Source of the DNA: a virus
Length of the DNA: 22,887 nt
Strand: one strand, 5' to 3'
Virus record (IMG/VR): IMGVR_UViG_3300031456_000020
Location: 1 to 22,887 of that record
Position numbers and translations under genes: made by a program
In this document: positions 1-7,405 of the stretch, one piece after another
How positions within the stretch are numbered: position 1 is the stretch's first letter
Layout: each line of letters begins with the position of its first letter
The notes under the pieces: model-generated
What the model was told of the DNA's origin: nothing
Seen by the model: only the letters and a program-made list of their open reading frames with translations
The model's database searches: none

Positions 1-3000
1 CACCGCTGATATCGTTCACTGTGATATTCGCGCCGGCTCCGCGGCGTTCTAGTGTGTCGGTCAGCGTGTCGATTCGATCTTCGACGCCGGACATGCTCAC
101 GTTGCCGGCGAGCCCGCCGAGACCTCCTCGGCGGAGCAGTGCATCCGCGCGCGTGGGCCGGTTCAGCGGGATCACGGCCTCCGGTCCCGCCTCACCCATG
201 AGCCCGAACGTCGGTCGAGTGATGAGCCCGCCGTTCGCGAACGGCAGCGTCGCCCGGATGTTGAACATCGCGTTACCGGCACCGCGGGCACTTCCGCCCA
301 CGTGGGCTCCGACGCCGCCGGATGACTCGACGTTCATGCCGCCGAGCGTGCCGGCCATGTGGCCCGGGTTGCCCTTGAATGCGCCGATCTGGAAGCCGTT
401 GCCGAGCCCGGAGACGAAGCCGGGCCACGGGAACGTTCCGGTGGATCCTCGGCGGGAGTACGGGGGCCGCCCCTGCATGACGTTCAGGATCGCGCTCATG
501 AAGCCGGAGCAGTCGTACCCGGCCGGGCCCACGCCGCCCCAGATGTAGGGCTTGCCCACCTGCGACTTGGCGAATGCGGCTCCCGCAGCGGCGTTGCCCG
601 CGGGTCCTAGGTAGACGCCTCCGCCTCCGGCCGCCTCCGCAGCGGCCAACTCGTCGTACTTCTTTTTGATCATGTCCTTCATGCCGGTAATCGCCTTCGT
701 GGCGATCCCCTTGCCCATGGTGCCGACGATCCCGCCCGGCAACATCGACACCACGGCACCCGTGATCTCGTCGACGAGTTTGCCCACGCCGTCGCCTACC
801 CACGCCATCACGTCGCCGACCGCGCCGGCCACCGCCGACGCTGCGCCGGTGACTCCCTTCCACGCGCTCGACGCGGTGTCACCGATCCATCCGAGGATGC
901 CGCCGTCCGCGAGCAACTGCGTACCGAGCGACTTGTACAACTCGATCGCGCGCTTCCGGTGCTTCGGGTCCGTGGGGATGACGAACTCGGGGTGTGCCGG
1001 GTTGCCTTCCCCTACGATCGCCTGCGGTCCGTTCGTGACGAAGCCGGGTCCCACCTTTCCGCCCGATGCGAGGAACTGTGTACCGCCGACCAGTCCGCCC
1101 GCTTCGAGCCGTGGAACCGCGGGGATCTCCGGGATGAGGAGGAACTTAAGAACGACGTTCACCTTCGACGTCAGCCAGTTGATAGCGTCGATGACGCCGT
1201 TCACTCCGCCTTTGAAGATTTCCTTTACGCCGTTCCACACGTTCGTCGCAATGTCCTTGATCTTGTTCCACACCGTCTCGAACGTCGTCGTGATGCCTTG
1301 CCACACGCCCGACCAGAATCCTACGAACGCGTTGATCGCCGGTGTCAGGAACGCCACGATGCCGTTCCAGGTATTGCGGACGAAGGTACTGATACCGTTC
1401 CAGATGTTCGAGAACACCGTACTTACCGCGTTCCACACAGCCGACCACGCGGCAGAGAACGCGTTCACTCCGGCCGTGAGGAACGCAGATATCGCCGACC
1501 AAATCGCGGTGGCTACCGCGGATATCGCGTTCCAGATCGTACTAAACACCGTTGAGATCGCGGTCCACACGGTCTCCCAAATGATCCGCCATCCTTCGAG
1601 ACTCGCCGTGAAGAACGCGACGATAGCGTTCCAAATCGTCATCGCGACAGTTTGGATCGCCGTCCACACGACCGTAAAGATCGTCTGAACCGCGATGAGC
1701 GTTGACTCGAACATGAACGACAGGCCGTTCCAGATGGTAGTAGCTACCGCGACGATGCCGTTCCAAACGCCCGTCAGAAACCCAGTGATCGCATTCCAGA
1801 TTCCCATGAACAAGTCATAGTGTGCGTAGAACAGTCGAGTGAAGTAATCCGTTATAGCATTCCAAACGGTCGTCGCGATCGTCACGATCCCGTTCCACAC
1901 AGCGGTCAGAAATCCCGTGATCGCATTCCACACAGTCGTCACAAGCGAGTACACGAGATTTATTGGCGTCATGATCGCCCACACGATCGCATTCCACACC
2001 GCGGTCGCCGCTGCGGAGATACCATCCCACACGGCCGAGAGGAAGCTACCGATTGCGTTCCACACTGTGGACACAAGCCCGATTAGAGCGTTCCACGCTG
2101 TCGAGATACCGGTTCCTACGGCGATTGCCGCGTCTACGATCCCGGTAAACACGATCTTGATAAACGACCACGCGGCAGAGAACGCCGTTGTGATACCGGC
2201 CCACACTGCGTCGACGATAACGCGGAAGACTTCGAAGTTGTTATACGCCCAGATGATCGCAGCGACCAACGCGACGATCCCGATCACAATCCATGTGATC
2301 GGGTTTGCAAGCCACGACGCCGCGAGCGCGGTACTCGCCGCTGTCCACAACCATGTCGCCCCGGCCGCCGCGATCAGCACGCCGGCCACGACGCCGCCGG
2401 TCCCGGCCAGGAACCCCATGATGTCCTTCACCGGGCCCCACGCCTCACCGAAGATCGATGAACCGAACTGCGCCACGGTGTCGAACATCGGCAGTAGCTT
2501 CCCGCCGATCATGTCCACAAGGCCAGTCTCGATACTGCGCTTCAACGACTCGATCCGCCCGGACGCCGTGTCGCCCAGCGCATCATTCATCTTCTGCGCC
2601 GCACCGCCCACTTCGCCGAGACCCTTTACCGCCTCACTCGGGTCTAGCGCGTACAGCGCGTCGCCGAGATCCTCGGCTTGGGTCCCAAACAGGGCCACGG
2701 CCGTCTGCGACCGCTTCACCGGGTCGGGGATTTCCCGGAGCCGATCAAGTACGGTGTCGAGCGCGCCGGCCGCCTCCGGCCCGCCCTTGGCGAACTTGGC
2801 TGCCATGTCGCTAGCCGACAAGCCCAGATCCTCGAAGCCCTTCGCGCTTGCCTCGCTGCCGTCGACCGCTCGGATAGAGAATTCCTTGATCGCGTCGGCG
2901 ACGAGATCGGCGTCACGAGCACCCGCTTGCAAGCCCTGCGATAGAAGTCCGACGGCCGTTTGCCCGGAGATTCCGAACTTCTCGAACTGCGGCGAATATT

Positions 3001-3688
3001 CGTTCAGCGTGTCGAGGAAGTCCTCTGATTTATCGACACCCTTTTGGAACCCAACGGTGATGATGTCGAGAGCGGCGGTCGCGTCCGGCGCAAGCCCGTT
3101 CTTCAAGAGTGCGCCGACCGCCTTCGTGCTATCGGCGACGTCGATACCGAATGCGTCGGCAAGAGATAGGACCGTTGCCGTCGTGTCCTTCAACACGCCA
3201 TCCGACGACGTGAAGGATTCGCCGACGTTTTGGTGAACCTTGACGATCGCGTCGTTCACGGTTTCGAGCGAGTCGCCGAAGTTGTTCGAGTACAACTCTC
3301 CGGCAAGTTTGCCGTACTCCGCGGCTACGTCCTTCGTCGTGCCTAGCTGAACTTGCAGTTTCGCGATAGACGTTTCCTTGTCCATCGCTGCGCCGATCGA
3401 TGCCATGAGCGCGCCACCGATTGCGGTACCGGCGGCAGCGACGGCAACGATCCCCTTGCCGAGACCAGAGCCGAACTTGTCTCCCGCCTCTTCGCCGGAC
3501 GCCTCCGCTTGCTTGGCGACGTCGTCTAGCGCGCTCTCTGCCGGTGACGTGTCTGCGTCGATCCGAGCCGTGGACGTCAGACCGTCGAGCCGTTGGATCT
3601 GTCGTACCAACTGCTCGACAGCGTCTGCTACGCGGTTGAATGTCTGTGCCGAGCCCGCGTCGTTAACGCCTAGGTTCAGATCGGGCAC
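1..3688 (-). CDS. Tape measure protein with fused NlpC/P60 peptidase domain (3' end outside window)
   Basis: An uninterrupted frame from GTG 3688 (GGGAGGTGAG upstream) to the left edge, at least 1229 residues, with no stop seen. It contains, in order: a phage-tail tape-measure core (~60-420); a hydrophobic region at ~422-481 (GGVVAGVLIAAAGATWLW, ITWIVIGIVALVAAIIWAY); about 340 residues of the 11-residue-like repeat (x)VWNAIxxxxT, typical of tape measures; and an NlpC/P60-type domain at ~1040-1130 with GKPYIWGG then AGYDCSGF (Cys1060) and NPGHMAGTLGGMNVESS (His1110). MGEAGPEAVIPLNR follows. The protein sets tail length, and the peptidase domain would cut peptidoglycan during DNA entry. By the usual ~0.15 nm per residue, the visible part alone would give a tail of about 180 nm or more. 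Confidence 0.93.
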   Translation of the reverse strand, partial: MPDLNLGVNDAGSAQTFNRVADAVEQLVRQIQRLDGLTSTARIDADTSPAESALDDVAKQAEASGEEAGDKFGSGLGKGIVAVAAAGTAIGGALMASIGAAMDKETSIAKLQVQLGTTKDVAAEYGKLAGELYSNNFGDSLETVNDAIVKVHQNVGESFTSSDGVLKDTTATVLSLADAFGIDVADSTKAVGALLKNGLAPDATAALDIITVGFQKGVDKSEDFLDTLNEYSPQFEKFGISGQTAVGLLSQGLQAGARDADLVADAIKEFSIRAVDGSEASAKGFEDLGLSASDMAAKFAKGGPEAAGALDTVLDRLREIPDPVKRSQTAVALFGTQAEDLGDALYALDPSEAVKGLGEVGGAAQKMNDALGDTASGRIESLKRSIETGLVDMIGGKLLPMFDTVAQFGSSIFGEAWGPVKDIMGFLAGTGGVVAGVLIAAAGATWLWTAASTALAASWLANPITWIVIGIVALVAAIIWAYNNFEVFRVIVDAVWAGITTAFSAAWSFIKIVFTGIVDAAIAVGTGISTAWNALIGLVSTVWNAIGSFLSAVWDGISAAATAVWNAIVWAIMTPINLVYSLVTTVWNAITGFLTAVWNGIVTIATTVWNAITDYFTRLFYAHYDLFMGIWNAITGFLTGVWNGIVAVATTIWNGLSFMFESTLIAVQTIFTVVWTAIQTVAMTIWNAIVAFFTASLEGWRIIWETVWTAISTVFSTIWNAISAVATAIWSAISAFLTAGVNAFSAAWSAVWNAVSTVFSNIWNGISTFVRNTWNGIVAFLTPAINAFVGFWSGVWQGITTTFETVWNKIKDIATNVWNGVKEIFKGGVNGVIDAINWLTSKVNVVLKFLLIPEIPAVPRLEAGGLVGGTQFLASGGKVGPGFVTNGPQAIVGEGNPAHPEFVIPTDPKHRKRAIELYKSLGTQLLADGGILGWIGDTASSAWKGVTGAASAVAGAVGDVMAWVGDGVGKLVDEITGAVVSMLPGGIVGTMGKGIATKAITGMKDMIKKKYDELAAAEAAGGGGVYLGPAGNAAAGAAFAKSQVGKPYIWGGVGPAGYDCSGFMSAILNVMQGRPPYSRRGSTGTFPWPGFVSGLGNGFQIGAFKGNPGHMAGTLGGMNVESSGGVGAHVGGSARGAGNAMFNIRATLPFANGGLITRPTFGLMGEAGPEAVIPLNRPTRADALLRRGGLGGLAGNVSMSGVEDRIDTLTDTLERRGAGANITVNDISG

Positions 3689-3692
3689 TGTC

Positions 3693-4252
3693 TCACCTCC
3701 CGCGTCGCGCGTTTATCTGTCTCGTCTGCTTCTCTTGCTCGGCTTGCTGCTTAGCGTTCTCTCTCTCGATCGCGTCCGCCTGTTCGGCGAAGTGATCGAA
3801 CTCCGTGATGTAGAACGTGTCCACTTGGCGCGGATCGAAGTGCCAGTGTGTGGCGAATCCGATCCGATATTTCGACACGCGGAGTTCGGGATCGTCCCAC
3901 GCGTCTAGTCGCTTCTCGGCGTCCCCGACTCGACGGCGGCGACGGCGACGGGATTTGGGTCCCCTCCCTCACCTCCCTCGTCCGGCGCGTCGACGATCGC
4001 GGGCACTTCGTCCGTGAGTGCTTCAATCTCGTTCAGGTTCCATTCGTCGAAGTCGTTCCACTGCACGGCCCGCCCGCTCCGGCGGTAGGCGAGATAGAGC
4101 ATCGCCACGATGGAGTCGGGATCGCCGTTCTGTAGCCCTTCACTGAACGGTTTCAGTCCGAACCCGGTGAACTTTTTGATCGTCCGCGCTTCGGCTACGG
4201 ACATCACCGTCTGATCGAACGAGATAATCTCTTCTCGGTACTTGAAACGCAC
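3693..4252 (-). CDS. Tail assembly chaperone, -1 frameshift fusion (gpGT-like)
   Basis: The same start as the short form (4252). Ribosomes that slip back one base at 3953-3959 read residues 1-100 of the short form and then 86 residues in the -1 frame (total 186): an Arg-rich linker, AEKRLDAWDDPELRVSKYRI, then TFYITEFDHFAEQADAIERE and a Gln/Lys/Arg-rich end. The -1 frame has no stop between the slip site and 3695. The second frame has no convincing independent start: a start at 3878 would drop the conserved DAWDDPEL piece and has no clear binding site. Its stop lies just above the tape measure ribosome binding site. Family knowledge: the ratio of the two forms is important for tail assembly. 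Confidence 0.85.
3905..4252 (-). CDS. Tail assembly chaperone, short form (gpG-like)
   Basis: A 115-residue protein from GTG 4252 with GGGAG upstream. Start MRFKYREEIISFDQTVMSVA, followed by SIVAMLYLAYRRSGRAVQWN then DFDEWNLNEIEALTD, is typical for the first tail assembly chaperone of siphoviruses, which binds the tape measure before tube assembly. The identification is supported by a slippery heptamer at 3953-3959 and by an overlapping downstream frame, exactly between tail tube and tape measure. Translation without frameshift ends at TAG 3905-3907. Confidence 0.88.
   Translation of the reverse strand: MRFKYREEIISFDQTVMSVAEARTIKKFTGFGLKPFSEGLQNGDPDSIVAMLYLAYRRSGRAVQWNDFDEWNLNEIEALTDEVPAIVDAPDEGGEGGDPNPVAVAAVESGTPRSD
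3953..3959 (-). other. -1 ribosomal frameshift slippery site C CCA AAT
   Basis: On the minus strand the sequence in the chaperone frame is GAC CCA AAT, i.e. the heptamer C CCA AAT of X XXY YYZ form (X=C, Y=A, Z=T). Slipping by -1 re-pairs the tRNAs on CCC AAA and continues with TCC CGT CGC. A weak CCCG/CGGG stem downstream may help. Phase was checked: the downstream frame is -1 relative to the short chaperone. Confidence 0.88.
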
Positions 4253-4264
4253 TGCTCGGCTCCC

Positions 4265-4756
4265 TTACGTAAGCGACCGTAGGAACTTCTCAACGGCGGC
4301 CGTGACGTTCTCCTGTACACGCGGCGTGTACTTCGAGATCGTGGGGGCGAACCACGGGTGGCCGCGCTGTGTGACCCATGTCGCCCCACCGAACACAGGG
4401 TGGCGGAACGACGCTTTCTCAAATGCCCACGGCAGTAGCTTCGAGTCGGCCGGCAACTTCGCCCGGTCGACGTAGACGCGCAACCCTTTCGACGACACCT
4501 GATAGGTGATCGCCTGTGCGAGTTCCGTTCGAAACGACTTGCCATCCTGCCGTCGAGCGTCTGAGCGATCTTCGAACGACATCACCTCCCGTTTCAGCGC
4601 TTGCACGATCTCTTCACCGGCACGACGCAACTCGCGTTTTAGTTCATCTGAGAGTCCACCGTTGCCGGCGTCGCGCAACTTCCCGGCGAGCGTGACAAAG
4701 TCGGAGATGCCTCCGACATTCATCCCCATCACTGGCCGAGCAGTGCGCTTAGGCAT
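4265..4756 (-). CDS. HK97 gp10-like neck/tail-joining protein
   Basis: A 163-residue protein from ATG 4756. Helices (SDELKRELRRAGEEIVQALK) are followed by FRHPVFGGATWVTQRGHPWF then APTISKYTPRVQENVTAAVE, the HPVFG...HPWF pattern of the HK97-gp10-like family. Members sit at the head-tail neck or act in tail completion. In most related phages this gene lies before the tail tube; here it lies after, between tube and chaperones. The ribosome binding site overlaps the end of the tube gene (GGAGACGG). Confidence 0.8.
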   Translation of the reverse strand: MPKRTARPVMGMNVGGISDFVTLAGKLRDAGNGGLSDELKRELRRAGEEIVQALKREVMSFEDRSDARRQDGKSFRTELAQAITYQVSSKGLRVYVDRAKLPADSKLLPWAFEKASFRHPVFGGATWVTQRGHPWFAPTISKYTPRVQENVTAAVEKFLRSLT

Positions 4757-4759
4757 CGA

Positions 4760-5794
4760 TCAGAACACCGTCTCCGGTGTGATCAGCATGACCTGTAGTA
4801 CCGGGTTCGTACCGTCGCTGTACGCTTCGAAGTCGGTCGACATCTCGACGAGATCCGGGCCGCCGACGTTCGGCGCAGCCGCTTTCATCTTGCACGCCGG
4901 CATGATGATCGAGACAGTCTCGTACTGGCCGCTCGTCGCGATCTCCGCTCCGACAAGATCCATCTGTACGGGGATCGTGAGGTTGTTCGCGAACGCGTCG
5001 TACAACTCGTCTTCGTCGAACTCCGCACCGAACGAACCGGTGATGGTCGGAGTCCCGTTCTCCAACTGCTCCGCCTTAAGACCGGCGTTACCGAGACCGA
5101 ACCGCTCCGTCGCCATCGGAACTTCGCCGCTGACACTCATCTCGCGGACGATCGTTGCGATCGCCACGCCGCCCGTGATCGAGGTGACGCCGCTCGTGGT
5201 CTCCACGTCGCCGCCCAGTTTCAGCGTGGCCTGCGAGAAGTCGAACACGCCGGTACCCGCGAGGTACGACGGGACGACGAGCCCGGCTGAGGTGAGCTCG
5301 TCCTTCCCGTCCATGGTCAGCGTCAACTGCGGGATTTCCTGGTCCCGGACGCTGAACTCCCACCCGCCCACCTTGCAGCCGGTGTACGTGAAGGGCTTGA
5401 CCAGACCGGAGCCGGGCTCCGGCCGGCCAACCTGCACGGTGAGCCCGAGCCCGCGATAGTCGCCGGGCACGTGTGCCTGCCGGTACGCCACGGTCGACGC
5501 GATCTGCACCGGCGCGGACAGCGCGGACGCAAGCGCGTGCTTCCACAGGAGACCCATGCCCTTTGTGGAGTGCTCCACCGCGATGTCGCCGGACACGGTG
5601 CGTCGGGACTGACGGACGCGCGCCTCACGCTTGTACTTGACACCGGACCGCAGCGCGGTCGGTTCGAGCCAAGACGGCTCCATCTTCAATGACTCGGAGA
5701 TGAACTCGTACGCTCGCGCGGGAACGATGGGTGTTCCCCATACGCTCTCCGGCCCTAGGGCCAATTGCGCGTCGAGACCGGAACCGGTCGCCAT
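4760..5794 (-). CDS. Major tail tube protein
   Basis: A 344-residue protein from ATG 5794 with a strong GAGGAGG site. It matches the tail tube family of long-tailed actinophages: MATGSGLDAQLALGPESVWG then TPIVPARAYEFISESLKM at the N-terminus, the KPFTYTGCKVGGWEFSVRD turn in the middle and GQYETVSIIMPACKMKAAAP near the end. The protein polymerises into the hollow tube around the tape measure. Position immediately before the gp10-like gene and the frameshifted chaperone pair supports the call. Only three bases separate it from the next gene. Confidence 0.88.
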   Translation of the reverse strand: MATGSGLDAQLALGPESVWGTPIVPARAYEFISESLKMEPSWLEPTALRSGVKYKREARVRQSRRTVSGDIAVEHSTKGMGLLWKHALASALSAPVQIASTVAYRQAHVPGDYRGLGLTVQVGRPEPGSGLVKPFTYTGCKVGGWEFSVRDQEIPQLTLTMDGKDELTSAGLVVPSYLAGTGVFDFSQATLKLGGDVETTSGVTSITGGVAIATIVREMSVSGEVPMATERFGLGNAGLKAEQLENGTPTITGSFGAEFDEDELYDAFANNLTIPVQMDLVGAEIATSGQYETVSIIMPACKMKAAAPNVGGPDLVEMSTDFEAYSDGTNPVLQVMLITPETVF

Positions 5795-5796
5795 GG

Positions 5797-6069
5797 TCAG
5801 TCCTCCTCCGTGTCGGTCGTACTTGCCGGACGCCGCCGCGTGCTACGGGCAGGAGAGCCCTGCACCGCCCATACCGACGAAGGCCAGACGCGCGCGTTCG
5901 TGCCGTCGCCGATGAGGAAGAACCCATCGTCGTCGGCGGTGTCGGCGTTCTCGATCTCGCCCGGGATCTCGACGGTATCACCGTCCTTCACGTGGAACGC
6001 GCCGGCTTCGCCGGACGTGGCGTACAACGTGACGTCGCTGCCCGTGTTATTGATCAGTGTTACGCTCAT
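5797..6069 (-). CDS. Small hypothetical protein between terminator and tail tube
   Basis: I chose ATG 6069 (MSVTLINNTGSDVTLYATSG, 90 residues) because GAGGGAAGG precedes it at proper spacing; a GTG at 6084 would put the start inside the previous gene's stop. The first ~70 residues are beta-rich and acidic (HVKDGDTVEIPGEIENADTA, FFLIGDGTNARVWPSSVWAV); the last 20 are Arg/Pro/Thr-rich and probably flexible. Comparable small proteins precede the tail tube gene in other actinophages with no known role. Confidence 0.72.
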   Translation of the reverse strand: MSVTLINNTGSDVTLYATSGEAGAFHVKDGDTVEIPGEIENADTADDDGFFLIGDGTNARVWPSSVWAVQGSPARSTRRRPASTTDTEED

Positions 6070-6080
6070 CTGTCCTTCCC

Positions 6081-6578
6081 TCACATTCGCGTTCGGACGT
6101 GCACGTTGAACGACAGTCGCGGTTGTACGTCTGCTGATTCCATGAGCGGCATGTACGCACCGAAGTTGCGAATATCCGCAGTCATGTACGGAGTCGTTGG
6201 CGGTCCGAGCCCCAACGACGGATTAGCGTGAATCGAGTTGGCCATGAGGGTGAACATCCGGTATAGCCGATCGAAGCACCCGGCAACCCCATCGGCGTCC
6301 GTCTGCCCGGACCGGTTCATGATGCAGCACAATACGTCGAACTCTTCGTCACGTGCTTTCTGCCCGATCGCGCCCCACACCTGCGTGTGCCGGACACACT
6401 CGAAGTCGCCGAGTGGATCCCCGTCGTACCCGATGAACACCGCGTCATCCGGGTCGCCCGACACGAGCGGCCCTAGGTAGACGTCCACCGCGCCGTCGGA
6501 GTCCGGCGGGTACTCCACTTCGAGCGCCGTGCGAAAGGTGTCGCGGAGACGGGGGAGCACGATCCCTGCGCGGCTCAT
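6081..6578 (-). CDS. Tail terminator / head-tail joining protein
   Basis: A 165-residue protein. ATG 6578 (MSRAGIVLPRLRDTFRTALE) overlaps the adaptor stop as ATGA; longer readings upstream are antisense-like. The pattern VDVYLGPLVSGDPDDAVFIG then CCIMNRSGQTDADGVAG, with a basic C-terminus ending LSFNVHVRTRM, fits the tail terminator family of actinophages, which caps the tail tube and joins it to the head. Position between adaptor and tail tube agrees. A head-tail stopper role is the main alternative, as no separate stopper is obvious. Confidence 0.72.
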   Translation of the reverse strand: MSRAGIVLPRLRDTFRTALEVEYPPDSDGAVDVYLGPLVSGDPDDAVFIGYDGDPLGDFECVRHTQVWGAIGQKARDEEFDVLCCIMNRSGQTDADGVAGCFDRLYRMFTLMANSIHANPSLGLGPPTTPYMTADIRNFGAYMPLMESADVQPRLSFNVHVRTRM

Positions 6579-7405
6579 CCGACCAACGGTCCGGCTCGGC
6601 CGAGCAGATCCTTCGCCCGGTTCGGAATGGAGTACGTCGTCACGCCCGGCGTGTCGGCCGTTGCGCCGCCCGCGCGGGGCCGCTCGGCGCTTCCGCCGCG
6701 AGGCAACCACAGATGCTGAACGATGATCTCTGCCGCCTCTTGGAAGTGGTCCGGGATCACGACGTACCCGGCGATGATGGTGACGCGGATGTGTCCGATG
6801 AACGGGGCCCCGTATGAGCGCAGGATCCCGTGCTCGTCGACGTCGAGCAGTTCGGAGGCCCACGGGCCCGACGGGTTCGGGCCGAGCCCTTCGACCGACG
6901 TGACGGCGATGATCGGTCGGTGCAGGATCGTCAGCGACCGGCGAGCGCGGCGCACGTTGAAGGTGATCGCCCGCTCCCGCCGAACGATCGTTTCCTTCCG
7001 CTCACCCTCGCATGCGAACGTCGCCGAGCGGATCAGTCCGCGCAACTCGTCGTCATTCTTGTAGTCCGTCGCCGGGATCTTCAACAGCCGTTTAACCCGG
7101 CCGAGCGACACGATCCCGGCCGCCTGCGGGGGGATGACGTCGAACGAGCCCGATACTGCGAGCGTAGGCGTGACCGTGCGCCACACATACGTGTACCGAC
7201 CGGGAAGCGTCGGCAGATAGTCGAACCCGTAGAACCCCGCCTCCCCGGGTGGGTTACCGATCTGCGGATCCTCCACCACCAGATCAGGCCGGGTGATCGT
7301 AAGCGTCACATCGATCGCATTGATCGCCACGCCCTCTTCGTCCCGGACGACGATCCCCATAGGGAACAGTTCGCCGACTTCGAGCGACGCGTTCGCCTGC
7401 GTCAT
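6575..7405 (-). CDS. Head-tail adaptor (HK97 gp6-like) with N-terminal Ig-like domain
   Basis: A 276-residue protein whose ATG (7405) overlaps the giant gene's stop by four bases. Residues ~100-276 resemble the helical connector (gp6-like) family: LGRVKRLLKIPATDYKNDDE, LRGLIRSATFACEGE, then HFQEAAEIIVQHLWLPRG and a C-terminal SIPNRAKDLLG. It would bind under the portal as the first connector ring. Residues 1-95 are a separate beta-rich segment (VTLTITRPDLVVEDPQIG ... LPGRYTYVWRTVTPTLAVSG), of the kind seen in Ig-like or carbohydrate-binding add-on domains. The add-on is unusual relative to the ~100-180 residues of simple adaptors. Confidence 0.82.
   Translation of the reverse strand: MTQANASLEVGELFPMGIVVRDEEGVAINAIDVTLTITRPDLVVEDPQIGNPPGEAGFYGFDYLPTLPGRYTYVWRTVTPTLAVSGSFDVIPPQAAGIVSLGRVKRLLKIPATDYKNDDELRGLIRSATFACEGERKETIVRRERAITFNVRRARRSLTILHRPIIAVTSVEGLGPNPSGPWASELLDVDEHGILRSYGAPFIGHIRVTIIAGYVVIPDHFQEAAEIIVQHLWLPRGGSAERPRAGGATADTPGVTTYSIPNRAKDLLGRAGPLVG

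Noticed and set aside
1140-2180. Regularly spaced TGGAA(C/T)GC-like repeats resembling a CRISPR or satellite array
   Set aside because: They are codons for the WNAI repeat of the tape measure, with variable spacing and no unique spacers.
1917-3236. 439-codon open frame on the plus strand opposite the tape measure
   Set aside because: The minus-strand frame carries the tape-measure repeats, membrane region and peptidase motif; the plus frame is its shadow.
3693-3878. Separate 61-residue gene
   Set aside because: No ribosome binding site, and the -1 frame with the slippery site explains it better as the C-terminal part of the chaperone fusion.
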